Shown one piece after another: positions 23,656 to 34,000 of a stretch of 64,000 nucleotides of DNA. Numbering within the stretch: position 1 is the stretch's first letter; each line of letters starts with the position of its first letter. Location of the stretch: NCBI GenBank assembly GCA_002786025.1, contig NHNW01000019.1, positions 248,001 to 312,000 on the forward strand, given 5' to 3'. The notes beneath the pieces were generated by a model. That model did not search any database and was not told the origin of the DNA. It saw nothing but the letters and a program-made list of their open reading frames with translations. The translations under genes were made by a program, and so were the position numbers. This DNA comes from Zasmidium citrigriseum (lineage: Eukaryota > Ascomycota > Dothideomycetes > Mycosphaerellales > Mycosphaerellaceae).

Positions 23656-24194
23656 GAAACCAGCATATGCAATGCCGGCCAGCAACGCCAATCTGATCTG
23701 TCGTTTTCCATCACTTCTTTGACGGTAAGTTGCGCCTCTCCATTACCGCTTGGTGTTGATACAGCAAACCGATTGGAGCTTTCCTGTCCTAATGCCACTA
23801 CCCGTCGGATACCTGCCTACCCCTGCCAGCGCACTGACATTGCATTCACGTTCAAACACCCACAGGTCCCCGCCAAAGCAGCTACCTGCCGCAAAGGAAA
23901 CTACTGCAAGACATGCAGTGGCTCTTTGACCACGCTCGCAGCTCTGACTATAGCTCAATGCAGCGCCAGTTGCTGGAGCAAAGCCCAGATTCTGTGGCAA
24001 TGGGCATTGTCTCAGACAAGCAATGGCCGCTTTGCTCGAACAAATACGAACCGTCGTTTGTCACTCCTGGCCATCATTATATTAACACCTCTGGAGGAGC
24101 AGCAGTTCAGGCTGGCATCAACCCAGCACGCTCTCCTCTCGTTCAATCTAGCCCCTATACCAGCCAACCCACAACTCAAACTCAACTTCACGAC

Positions 24195-25802
24195 ATGGCC
24201 TCATACAACCCGTACAACTCATACGCTGCCGGCGTCCCATCCATGCCAGCTGCAATTCCCAGCACTTCTGGCGAGCCCCGTCTTACCTTCTTCATCACTC
24301 GCCACAATGGCCTCCCAGTCGCCTTGATCCCAGCTGACGAGCTGCCTTTCGTCCTGGAATCTGTTCCTCGCGTCCTCTCCCCAGCTCAGACCTACGGCAT
24401 GCACTATGTCGGTAGCGCTGGCTATCCCACCGGCACCTTCAAGCTCCAGAGCGATGCCAGTGGCATGCATCGATCCACCAGCCAGCCAGGCAACGAAACC
24501 TCCCACTATTGCTTCCACAGTGCAGACAACACCAAGCACTTCCAAGCCCCAGACGCTCTCGCCCGTCAAGCATTCGCCAACAGCGCCGCAGCCAACCCAA
24601 ACACCACTTCCTCCCTCCTCCCAAAGCGTCCCCTCTCAGCCTCCCAAGCCGCCGTCTCCTGGCGCCGCTCCGACCCACCCCTCACCTCCAACACCAACGC
24701 CAGCGAAGCAACCCAAAACGCCATCAACGCCATCCTCCGCTCCGAAGCAGGTGCCGAAACCGCCGAACGCATCGGCTACCGTCCACAAGACCACATCCCA
24801 GCACCATCTGGCATCATCCCAGACCAAGACAAGAAAGTCTACTGCACGCACTGGATCCTCAACGGCTGGTGCGGCTTTGACCAACAAGGCTGTCGGTACA
24901 AGCATGAGATGCCTGATAAGGCCAAACTGACGGAGATTGGGATTAAGCATGTGCCGACGTGGTGGAAGGAGCAGAATGCAGTTTTCAAGATGGGTGGTGG
25001 GAAGGCGGTGACTGTTGGGCCAATTGTCAAGCCGGAGGAGTGGTTGAATGCACGGAAGGGCAGTGATGCGGATAGTGAGCGGTCTTCTTCTTCGGAGGCC
25101 TCTGAGGGAACGACGTTGACGAGTGAGAGTGAGAAGAAAGAGACGCCTGCGAAGAAGATGAACAATCCACCGAACATCTTGAAGAGAGGCGAGAGTGAGA
25201 GGGAGAAGATCAAGAAGGAGGAGCAAGACCCACTGAAGAAGTCCTCCAGCACCGGTAGTCTCTCCCCCATCGTCCCGCCAGCCCGCCCATCCACACCCAC
25301 CGACGAAATCGAAATCCGCAAGATGTCGACCAGCAGCGACCTCATCAAGTTCACGCCTCTGCAGCCCCTGGTCGTCAAGCAACCAGAGCAACCAGCCAAG
25401 CGCGTCATCACCCCTGACGCCATCACCAGCAAAGCCCGCGAGCTCTCCAACACCAACACCAACACCAAGCCAGCCACCAAGAAAGACACGATGAAAGTCT
25501 TCGTCCCACGCGGCGAATCTCCAGACCTGCACATCGCCGACGCAAAGAACTGGGAGCGTGCTGCTCGTGTCAAGGCTGGCCGTCCTTCGTCTCCTAAGTC
25601 TGAGGAGACCAAGCAAGCCAAGGACACGCAGCAGAAGACCATCAAGTGCGAGGGTCTGACTGCATCTCGCTGGGCCAACAACAAGGCTGAGGAGCCAGCC
25701 AAGCGTACCAGATCTGGCTGTCGTATTCGCCGTGCGGTTTCGACTTCTCCTGCTGCTAAAGTCAACAAGGCCACTGTGGAGGCTGCTGCTGAGAAGAAGT
25801 AG
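24195..25802 (+). CDS. CCCH zinc-finger protein
   Basis: 535 aa from the ATG at 24195. The N-terminal block RLTFFITRHNGLPVALIPAD followed by LPFVLESVPR is a conserved fungal domain. A single CCCH zinc finger (C-x8-C-x6-C-x3-H) lies in VYCTHWILNGWCGFDQQGCR with YKHEMP after it, followed by KHVPTWW. The rest is Ser/Thr/Lys-rich and probably disordered, ending ATVEAAAEKK. CCCH fingers of this kind usually bind RNA, so an RNA-binding role is inferred. The same frame is open upstream to an ATG at 23913, which would add 94 residues; that stretch lacks any conserved block and may be 5' UTR, so the start is uncertain. Confidence 0.8.
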   Translation: MASYNPYNSYAAGVPSMPAAIPSTSGEPRLTFFITRHNGLPVALIPADELPFVLESVPRVLSPAQTYGMHYVGSAGYPTGTFKLQSDASGMHRSTSQPGNETSHYCFHSADNTKHFQAPDALARQAFANSAAANPNTTSSLLPKRPLSASQAAVSWRRSDPPLTSNTNASEATQNAINAILRSEAGAETAERIGYRPQDHIPAPSGIIPDQDKKVYCTHWILNGWCGFDQQGCRYKHEMPDKAKLTEIGIKHVPTWWKEQNAVFKMGGGKAVTVGPIVKPEEWLNARKGSDADSERSSSSEASEGTTLTSESEKKETPAKKMNNPPNILKRGESEREKIKKEEQDPLKKSSSTGSLSPIVPPARPSTPTDEIEIRKMSTSSDLIKFTPLQPLVVKQPEQPAKRVITPDAITSKARELSNTNTNTKPATKKDTMKVFVPRGESPDLHIADAKNWERAARVKAGRPSSPKSEETKQAKDTQQKTIKCEGLTASRWANNKAEEPAKRTRSGCRIRRAVSTSPAAKVNKATVEAAAEKK

Positions 25803-26602
25803 GATCGCATTTTGCATACTCGCCGCTGTCTTCGTTGTTGCTGTCATTTGATTGGAGTTCTTTGCTATTTTGGGATGGGTGCCCAATAGCTATATCTTTT
25901 GCTGATATTGGTATTGATGACGGCTGCTTTACATGGCGGGAGTGATTGGATGGGAATGGGAACGATCGATCTATAGACACGTTGCTTGGTGTTATACAAT
26001 GGGAAATGGAATTTGCGTGTAACTCGCCTCGTCGTTCGTCAGCATCCTCCAAACTTCATTTTGGATAAGACTTGTGAGTCGTGTGAATTGAATTGAGAGA
26101 GCCTTTCATACTCTCGCCCAAAAAGTCAATTGAATCCATGCCGCCTTTATCCACACTCTGTTCTAGAAACATACATAAATCTCCGAAGAAAGGAGCAGCA
26201 ATACAGACACACAGCCTCATCCGTCCTTCCCTTCCCTTCCCTTCCCTTCCCTGCAGGCCAGAAAAACCAGTGCAACGCCTCGCTTGCAATGCGAAAGTAT
26301 TACACCCATAATCCCATAACGCGAGAAGCATTTACCCGCGTCAAAAAAGAAGTGAAGAATCCCGTCCTTCCCGCCATGAACTCGTATTGCTGCCCTTCCG
26401 TTTCTCGTCCATTCCCTCTTGCCATTCAATGGCCTTTTTCATGCCCAAGTCAACCTCGTAACTTGGGCTTTCGTATCCGATCTATTGGTTTATGGCGCTC
26501 TTGGCGTATACATCTGGTTTTGCTTTCCTCCCCTTCTCACATCAGTAGTTCGCTGTCAGATGCTCGCTTGCGGCTGCTGAACTTGCGTACAAGAGGCAAC
26601 TC
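25803..26602. other. Convergent intergenic region with pentanucleotide microsatellite
   Basis: 800 bp of shared 3' UTR space between the CCCH gene and the Kin4-like gene. It holds the CCTTC repeat listed separately and otherwise nothing recognisable. Confidence 0.55.
26225..26252. repeat. (CCTTC)n pentanucleotide microsatellite
   Basis: Five perfect CCTTC units plus CCT, a pure pyrimidine tract in the 3' region of the Kin4-like gene. Probably length-polymorphic. Confidence 0.95.
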
Positions 26603-29600
26603 CTAGGCGTCGCTCCTGTCGGCCCGGCGCCGGAAGAAGTTCATCACCCGTCGCGTTGCGCTCGAACTGCCAGCGTGGCCGCGATCTTCGTATCCGAACT
26701 TCCTCTGTTGCGGTCGGAGGTTGCCCTGTGGCTGGTCGTACTGCTCCCACTGGCCGTGGTCACCGAGGTTGTACTGTCCGGACGAGGATTGTACCAGATC
26801 CGGCTCTTGGCTTGGCGTGTAGAATCGCTCTACTGGGTCTTGCTGTTGATTCGGGTTGTCGAGACGATTTGAGCCATAGCCGTCATCCCGGAACTGCTTA
26901 CGTTGCACAGGAGGCGGACTATATTGTGCTTGCTGTGATGGTCGACGTCCGCCACCCAGTGCTTGCTCGGCGCCGGGCGAAGGAGGCAGGGACTTGTCGT
27001 ACTGAGCTTGTTGTCGACGTTGCTCGCGAGCCCTCTCCCGATCAGCCTCGTAGTACAGCGGAATCGTACTGCTGGTGGTCTCCTCGCTGTTAGTCTCGGA
27101 GGCGCCACGTCCAAATGCCATGCCCTTGCTTTGAGGTCTGCTGCCCATTCGTGATTGCTGGGATTGTTGCGACATCGGTGGCTGCTGGTAAGGATCCCTT
27201 GGCGGTCGATAGCCATCGTCACCAGACTCGTATCCCTGGTCCTTCCTGCCAGAAAAGTTGCCCATACTGAAGCTGGCAGGCAGCCATGAGAAGCGTCGAG
27301 ATCCTCGGCGTCCTTGCACGCTGGAGTCGCGTTCCTTGGAAGCTTTGCGACTGAACCCAAAACTTGGCCGTCGGCTGTCTGTTGAAGTCCGTGGTGCATT
27401 TTCGTCGCTTCCGGCGGGCATGGCATTCTTCATGCTCACTGGCGGGTATCGGCGGTCCCTCTTCTCGCTCGACACGGCACTGGTGTCTTGCTGGGATTGG
27501 CGCTTGGAGTTGCTGCGGTTCAGGGCCTTGTCCACGATGCTGCCGAGAGTGCTGCTTCTGCGATGACCTGTTGGCTTGCCTTGCGGGTATGGCTGCTGTG
27601 AGTATTGGCCGCCAGTCCGGTTCTGCTCGCTCATGGGGCGTCCACTCTGATCAACAGCTCCTGGTTCCGACATTTGACCGGCAATGATGTAGCCAGAGCT
27701 AGACTTTGGCTGCGAGAACGAACCCTGGGCTGTAGTGTTGGTTGGCTGAGCTGCAGCAGGCTGGCTGTAGGAGTTTCCACGAGATGGTAATCTCGTGTTC
27801 CCGCCAAATGTGCCGCTCGTGTTTGGCCTGGATGTAGTCGTACCTGCCGAAGTTCCAAATGCATGGGCAGAGTCTGAAGCTGATCTGATCTGATCTCTCC
27901 CAGGACGTGATGGGGGAGCCATCGACATCTCCGGTCTCTGCGAAGGGGTAACCTCCACCGGACCTTGACCTTCAGCCCTTGCTCTTGTCCTACCAGCACT
28001 TGATCCAGCAGACATGGGAATCGGCTTTGGAACGGCTCCGGCCTCTGGGCTCTTCTCGCCGCCGCGTGCAGTCTGGGCTGCGGGTGCAACGTATTCGACC
28101 TGCACAGTCCGTCTCTTTGCATCCCGTGACTGCTTGTTTCGGATGTCACTAGCCTCATCACCTCCCATGCTCGCTGCAGGAGCGTGCTTCGGCACTGGCT
28201 GCATCGAAGCCCTCTCTGCACCCGGGCTCTTACTGCTAGGCTCCCGAACTGAAGCGCTTCTTCCGAGTTGTGGCTCCTCGTCGCCCGACAAAGCCGTAGC
28301 AACAATGTCCTGATCGCTCTTGACCCTGCTTCCGATAAAGCCCACCACATGTGCATATTCGCTCAACCAGCTGTGCCGTGCCACCTCAAACAAGTCTGCT
28401 CGTCGCCGTGGGTCCGGCACCAGTATCCGCCGTAGCAAATCGCGGGCATGGGGGGTCACGTACTCAGGGAAGGTCAGAGGAGTGCTTACGATGTATTTGT
28501 AGAGCAAGTTGATGTTGTCGCCTTCAGGGTTCGCAGGGTCGTCGTCGAACGGTAGGTAGCCAGCAAGCATGGCATACTGTCATTCTCAGTCAGTAATTTG
28601 GCACCAATAGTCTCCTTTTCAACTTACTAAAATGACACCGCAACTCCAAACATCGACTTTGCGGCCTGTGTAGAGTCCATCACTGACAACGAGTTCAGGG
28701 GCTGCGTAGCAAGGACTGCCACAGGAAGTCTGCATCAGATCACCTCTCCTGTGACCGCCATCCCTGCCATCTCGGTGAGGTATGATCTTGTCCAAGCCTT
28801 CCCGCTTCACAAACTCTTTATCAGTGATTCTATTCTCCAGATCTTCGCCGAGCTCGTCCTCGGGATTAAAGGTGTTTGCAAAACCAAAGTCAGTGATGAT
28901 GATGTGCTTGTTTCGGTCGAGCAGCAGGTTCTCCAGTTTCAGATCCCGGTGCACGATGCCCTTCTTATGAAGATAACCAACACCGGACACAAGCTGCGCG
29001 AACAGTCGCTTTGCTGAGGGATCTTTCAGGTATCGATGGTTGAGGATGTAGTCGAAAAGCTCGCCTCCTGACGCGTACTCCAGAATGATGCCCATATGCC
29101 GTTCTGTCTCGACGAACTCGTGGAGACGTACAATGTTGGGGTGTTGCAGCTCGCGGAGGATGGCGATCTCTCGATAGATCTTGGGAAGTCGGGTGGTGTT
29201 GCCTGCCAAGCTCTCTTTCCGAATCAACTTGATAGCGACCTGCACCGTAGAGTCCTTTTTCCAGCCCATCTTCACCTTGCCAAACTCGCCCTCGCCTATC
29301 GTCTGGCCAAGGATGTACTCTCCAAACTTCACTTCTTTCCGGGAAGACGAAGAGTGTTTGAGATGCTCCTGCCTGCTCCTCTGAACAGGTGCGGCTTCAG
29401 CAGCATCCTGCAAATTCATGGCTGCCATTTGTGCAGCTGCATCGTGAGGCCGAGCCTCCGCTTTGCGTGCCTCCTCTCGAGCCAGATCCGCCTGAGGGTC
29501 GTCCACTACTATGCGGTTGATAACGGCGCTGTTCTCCCGCGGCAAGTCGGTCCCAATGGGTGGCTGTCCCACAGCAGTCGCAGACCGGCTGGGGGCAGGT

Positions 29601-30082
29601 GCGTTTCGGCTTCGGTGGCTCCGTCCATCGTCTCGAGGTGATCGCTGGCTGCGCTGGCGTTCATTATCGCTGTCATTTCCAGGTGCTGATCGGCCCTGTG
29701 ACTGCGATGCCCGTGAAGTGTATCCTCGTGTATCATATCCAGACGCATGTGTCGGCGTTTGTTGGGACGCCGGCCTCACTGGCATTGAGGACGGGGCCGC
29801 CGGATCTGGATAGAACTGGGCGTATGTGGAAGAATTCATGCCAGGCGACGCTGGGTTTGGCTGGCTGCGGGGCGAGGTGGTTGACGCGTACTGCTGGTGT
29901 TGCGGCGTGTTTGGCAGCGAGGCATTGTTGTCGGGGCGGGACGATGCAGGCCGCCGGCTCGAGGGCGGCGACGAGGACAACTGGGCGGCGGGGTTGGTGG
30001 AGTAGCGGTCGTGCTGGGCGGCGGTGGCGGCGTACTGCTGCTGTGGCGGCGAGCTCTGCTGCTGCACGGCAGCCGACGACAT
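26603..30082 (-). CDS. KIN4: Serine/threonine protein kinase, Kin4/Ppk1-like
   Basis: Two exons (28628-30082, 26603-28576) give 1142 aa. A Ser/Gln/Pro-rich N-terminus of about 220 residues precedes the kinase domain: [12 protein letters not shown] (P-loop), [10 protein letters not shown] (catalytic Lys), [13 protein letters not shown] (catalytic loop), [10 protein letters not shown] (DFG), [14 protein letters not shown] (APE) and [20 protein letters not shown]. The last string, with [10 protein letters not shown], is characteristic of the Kin4/Frk1 group, which in yeast acts in spindle-position and stress signalling. The intron falls between VIL and YAM. The long disordered C-terminus ends with the basic segment [16 protein letters not shown], plausible for membrane or cortex targeting. 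The open frame upstream of 30082 has no ATG. Confidence 0.88.
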
Positions 30083-31692
30083 GGTGGGCTCAATGCTGCC
30101 TTGGGCAGCGGTGGTCGGTAGTATTGGGTGTGGTCGAGGGCGGCTTTGTGCGTGAGCCCCTACCTCGCAGCCGGAGTCGCAGCGCGGGCAGGCACGAGGC
30201 TCTGTTTCCACGGGGAGCGCTGCAGGGCGAGTGTTTGGTCAGAGGGCGGGTCTCGGCGTCGTGTCTCCTGCAGATGCGCCGTGGTGCGGTCGCGGGTGGT
30301 GGATGCTGGTGGTGTCGCTGGCGGCGGTACGCTAGAGCCGACCCGGATTGTTGTCTGGAGCGCGGAGCGGCGGTGGAGCAGCAGCGCAAGTGCAAGCAAG
30401 CTCAAGCAAGCAAGCAGACACCTCAGATGCTGCCGTGCGATTGGCGTCGCACGCCGACTGGAGCTCTTTCGTTCTGTGCTGCGTCCACGAGAGTTCTTGC
30501 CTCGCACGCTCGTTCACGCACCGGCAGCGTGGCAGTCGCAGGGCGTCGCGTGGAGAAGTAAGAGAGCGCGCCTCCTCTTTGTCGTTGTGGTGGTGGTGTT
30601 GTGATGTCGGCGCAAGAGCCGTCGATCCACCACACCGTCGCAGGAAGCAGCGCGCAGGCAAGCGAGAGCGGCAGCCGCGTCCAATGGGATATTGATGGAT
30701 CCACCGCAATATACCAGCACGAGCGAGCAGCGGCGACACGGACGAGGCCTCCAGCTGCGGTGCGACGGGCGTGCAACAATGCAAGAGGACGGTGACAATG
30801 AGATCAAAGGTCAAGAGGGCGTGAGCATTGGGCTGCCCAGCAGACTCGACGACGACAGGATGCTCGCCCGCTAGCGCTCTGATAATGCTGTGGCTGGACG
30901 CCGCTAAGGTCTCGTTTCGCAGCGCACGTTTCTCGATCTCCAATTTCCTGAGCGGTGCACAGATGATGGGCCTCCGCTTCTTGTACCGCCGTCGCCGTCG
31001 CTATTCTGGTGCCGCCGACGCCATGGCCATCTACATACAGATACACTCTAGCAGCCCGCTCTCCCAGCGATGATGATGGATCGGCCTGCAATCAACCGCG
31101 CATCTGTTTTGGCTGTTGACAGCTGCAGCCGCGTCGTCAACACGCCCGCATCTCGACGCCCGTGGGCCGTGTTCAGCGAGTCGCCAACACGTTGTTCGTC
31201 TAGCCCGAACTCTCCATCCCCACTCCCGTCGCATCTCATCTCAGACATGCCAACGCAACCGACGCCGAACCCATCGCTAGCACCCAACCCGACCGCGCGC
31301 TTGCCCATCACGGCGTTTGCAAGCCGATCGTCTGTCATGGCCTATATGATATGTCGTAGCAGATGTGACATGTGCAATGCGCTGCCCATCCTTCGCCGCC
31401 GCCAAGCTGTGCATCATCGCGACTGCCATTCGAGCCCTAGCGTTCCTGCCCGACTCTTCATGCGAGTCATAAACTCGCAGGCGCGGTCCGCAAAGGCTAA
31501 TTTCTGAAACGTTCTTTCCACATCCGGGCTCCACCGAGCTGCCCGAACGTGACACTCTCAGCGACATGGATCATCCTTGCATGCGGGGCCTCCTGCTCAA
31601 CACTCCGTCGCGTACGTCACGTCTTCCGCAAGAACAGATGCCGCATTGTCGATGAAACACAACGCCTCACCTAGCCTCGCCGCGTACCTATA
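30083..31692. other. Long upstream region of the Kin4-like gene
   Basis: 1.6 kb without a recognisable gene, the longest such gap in the window. It includes several ATG-initiated short frames on both strands (for example 31070-31507 plus and 31048-31338 minus) that carry no domain. It is GC-rich with Ala/Arg-rich translations, typical of non-coding GC-rich DNA. A long 5' leader and promoter for the kinase is the simplest reading. Confidence 0.45.
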
Positions 31693-32586
31693 TCACCTGC
31701 GAGTCGCCCTCTGATCAGCTTCAGACTTTCTCCCATCTTCACCCAACCCGTCCTCCGCCTGGGCCGGCGACAGCACTTCTGAAACGCGAGCACCGACACC
31801 AGATCGCGTCGCGTCTCCGTCTCCGATATCGAGCCCGCGCGAATCCTCCCACATCGCGCTTGGACGACCGGGCTCCCTCTGCTCGCGGCCATTTGTCGGC
31901 CTGTCCGAATCTGAGGATTTCCTGGTTTGGGGCTCGCGCAAGGTGCGGAGGGCAACGAGGTTCAATGCGTTCCTATTTTGTTGCCTGGTGTGCCAGTGCA
32001 GAGCAACAGGCGCTCGAAGCGCAGTGTCAGCAGGTGTCGGCTTGGGCGGCGACACGGCTGTATTTATTTGCGCTCCGACCTCTGCTAAGGAAAGGATGTC
32101 CATGTCAGATGGCTGTCTGCGAGATTGGCCCGCGGCGGACGTCGTCCATGATGTATTCGACCATCTTCTGACAGGTTTGTTAAGGCCGAGCGGTGGCGCA
32201 TTGTAATCGTTCCTCTTTCTGCTCTGGCACCACGAGCGAAAGATGTTTCTCAACCGTCTACGAAGACAGAAGACCACTACCAGCAGGACGATGAGTAGAA
32301 AACCGACGAACAGGGCGATGATCAAGGCTTCCGACATGCTCAAGGGATCCAGGTTCAGAAGTTCGTTGCAAAGCGACCTCACCTGGGAGCGATCACACTC
32401 AAGTACGCGACACTGTGAGCTTTTCTCGAAGTCATGGCACTGCTATGCTGCTGTGCCTCCGTACTGCCAAACTTCAATGCACCTGACCGAGCTGTGCATG
32501 TACAAGGTTGCACCGGGAAGCAGTTTCATGATGTATTGCACAATCAACAGTATGCAACAATGGCCACATTGTGCTGCTCTGGACAT
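31693..32586 (-). CDS. Single-pass membrane protein A (possibly truncated or with a short intron)
   Basis: Unrecognised family. From the ATG at 32337 the frame encodes 214 aa with a TM at the very N-terminus (ALIIALFVGFLLIVLLVVVF), an RRR stop-transfer patch and a polar tail holding KRNDYNAPPLGLNKPVRR. The same frame is open upstream to an ATG at 32586 (MSRAAQCGHCCILLIVQYIM) except for one TAG at 32443-32445. The segment after that TAG is Cys-bearing (QCHDFEKSSQCRVLECDR). A 45-nt phase-0 intron beginning GTCAGG and ending at that TAG would remove the stop, but it is very short and has no good branch point. The tail motif is shared with membrane protein C, which marks these as relatives. It could be an intact spliced gene, a truncated gene or a decaying copy. 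Confidence 0.5.
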
Positions 32587-32684
32587 ATTATGCTAACCAT
32601 GATGAGATCATGCTAACGATACACCCTCTAGTGATCTTGCTGTCTTTGCAGTACTATCTCAGTCACACCCTTCGAGTACAGCGT

Positions 32685-33590
32685 TCAGACTTCCTTCATC
32701 GACCATACACGATAGATGCCATCATCCTCCAGAGGAGACACTGGCGATGGCCGATACGACCCTCGATCATCATTTGGCGAAGTTGGACCCCTCATGCCTT
32801 CATATCCTCGCCTCGCAGGACTCACGGGCGATACTGGGGTCACGAGAGGTGCGAAACCCCCTGGCGTTGACGGGAGTTCTCGATCCTGAGGCCTGACAGT
32901 CCGAGGCTCTGAAATTCTACTCGAAGACCTCTCTGGTATCGATTGCATGTTCCTAGGCGGCACTCCTGGAGCTCCATGGCCTACGCGACTATGCCTTTCC
33001 TCAGGTGGCACCAGGGTCCTGGCACTCCAGCGAGTATTGTTCTCTGGTATGAGTGTCGGCCCGCTCATCCAACTCAGTTCTGGCTGTCGCGTTGCTGGAT
33101 GCTGTGCAGTGACCATGGTCTCTGCGCTCTGACTTTCGTCAAGTTTCTCGGGTCTTGACTTCTTTCGACGGAAGCAGATGAACGCGACCAGCGCCACCAC
33201 GGCGACCAGTATAAAGATGCAGAGGACGATGATGCCAATCCAGAGCGGCGACATTGGCTCGTGTTTGTTTTCCGCTCTTGGAGGGGTCGTCTCCGTCACC
33301 GCGCTAGGAGCTGTTGTTACGCTCGTTGGTGTGCTTATGGTATGTGTCGAAGCATTCGTCGGCACCCTCACTGGTACCGATGCACTCGCCGGCAGTCCAA
33401 TCTTGAGGCTAGGATGGCCAACCGACGTTTGTGTGGTCGTAGGCGCATAAGAGAATGTTGTTGACGACAGAATGATCGGCACCACGCTTGATGGTCCAAA
33501 TGGGCGTCCATTCGTCCCGAGCGTCGACGTATCCCAGAGCAACGACGATTGCGATGACGAGTGCATTTCGGCGGCAGTAATGGTGGCCAT
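32685..33590 (-). CDS. Single-pass membrane protein B, Ser/Thr-rich ectodomain
   Basis: Single exon, 301 aa, from the ATG at 33590 (MATITAAEMHSSSQSSLL). Residues 1-110 are Ser/Thr/Pro-rich (candidate O-glycosylated ectodomain, with one NASTHT sequon). Then comes one TM (PLWIGIIVLCIFILVAVVAL), a basic stop-transfer patch (CFRRKKSRPEK) and a 140-residue Pro/Ser/Arg-rich tail ending GIYRVWSMKEV. No cleavable signal peptide is visible, so a reverse signal-anchor topology (N outside) is inferred. Overall the architecture is like fungal wall-stress sensors and mucin-like membrane proteins, but no known domain is present. It is the second of four tandem minus-strand genes of the same design. Confidence 0.65.
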   Translation of the reverse strand: MATITAAEMHSSSQSSLLWDTSTLGTNGRPFGPSSVVPIILSSTTFSYAPTTTQTSVGHPSLKIGLPASASVPVRVPTNASTHTISTPTSVTTAPSAVTETTPPRAENKHEPMSPLWIGIIVLCIFILVAVVALVAFICFRRKKSRPEKLDESQSAETMVTAQHPATRQPELSWMSGPTLIPENNTRWSARTLVPPEERHSRVGHGAPGVPPRNMQSIPERSSSRISEPRTVRPQDRELPSTPGGFAPLVTPVSPVSPARRGYEGMRGPTSPNDDRGSYRPSPVSPLEDDGIYRVWSMKEV

Positions 33591-34000
33591 ATCCAATTGT
33601 AAGTCCTGGATATATCCTCCTACGCTAACGAATCGTTCAAGTGGCAAAGAGGTCGAAACGCCCCTCGAAAGTGCGCAAAGTACTCAGGCAAACAACCTCA
33701 CTGCCCCATCCATCACCGCCTCTTCCACAGGACCAGGGTCCTTCGCAGTACAGCAACAGTGACGATCTACTGCTGCGGTTCGCAGAACGTTGCAGCGCGG
33801 TGGCACGAAGCTGCGGCTCCACGTCTCAAAGCCTTGAATTGGGGTCGTGCAGGATTCCAAATTCTTACGCCTTGGTGTTACGATTGTTGATTTGCGGAGT
33901 CTTTTGTGGCGGACGCAGGGGCATGTGACCTAGTTTGTGGAAGGTAATGAACGGATGAAGGAGATGTTTCCTGTTCGGTATTGAGAAAAGAGGTAGGTAA
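33591..34000. other. Intergenic within membrane-protein array
   Basis: 410 bp between membrane-protein genes B and C; promoter of B. Nothing else recognised. Confidence 0.5.

Noticed and set aside
24636..25886. Long antisense open frames (416 and 323 codons) opposite the CCCH gene
   Set aside because: Their translations are Leu/Arg/Ser-rich without any domain and exist because the sense codons of a Lys/Ser/Pro-rich protein rarely give antisense stops.
31070..31507. Plus-strand 145-codon ATG frame upstream of Kin4
   Set aside because: Low-complexity Ser/Pro/Arg composition, no domain, overlapping equally long frames on the other strand.
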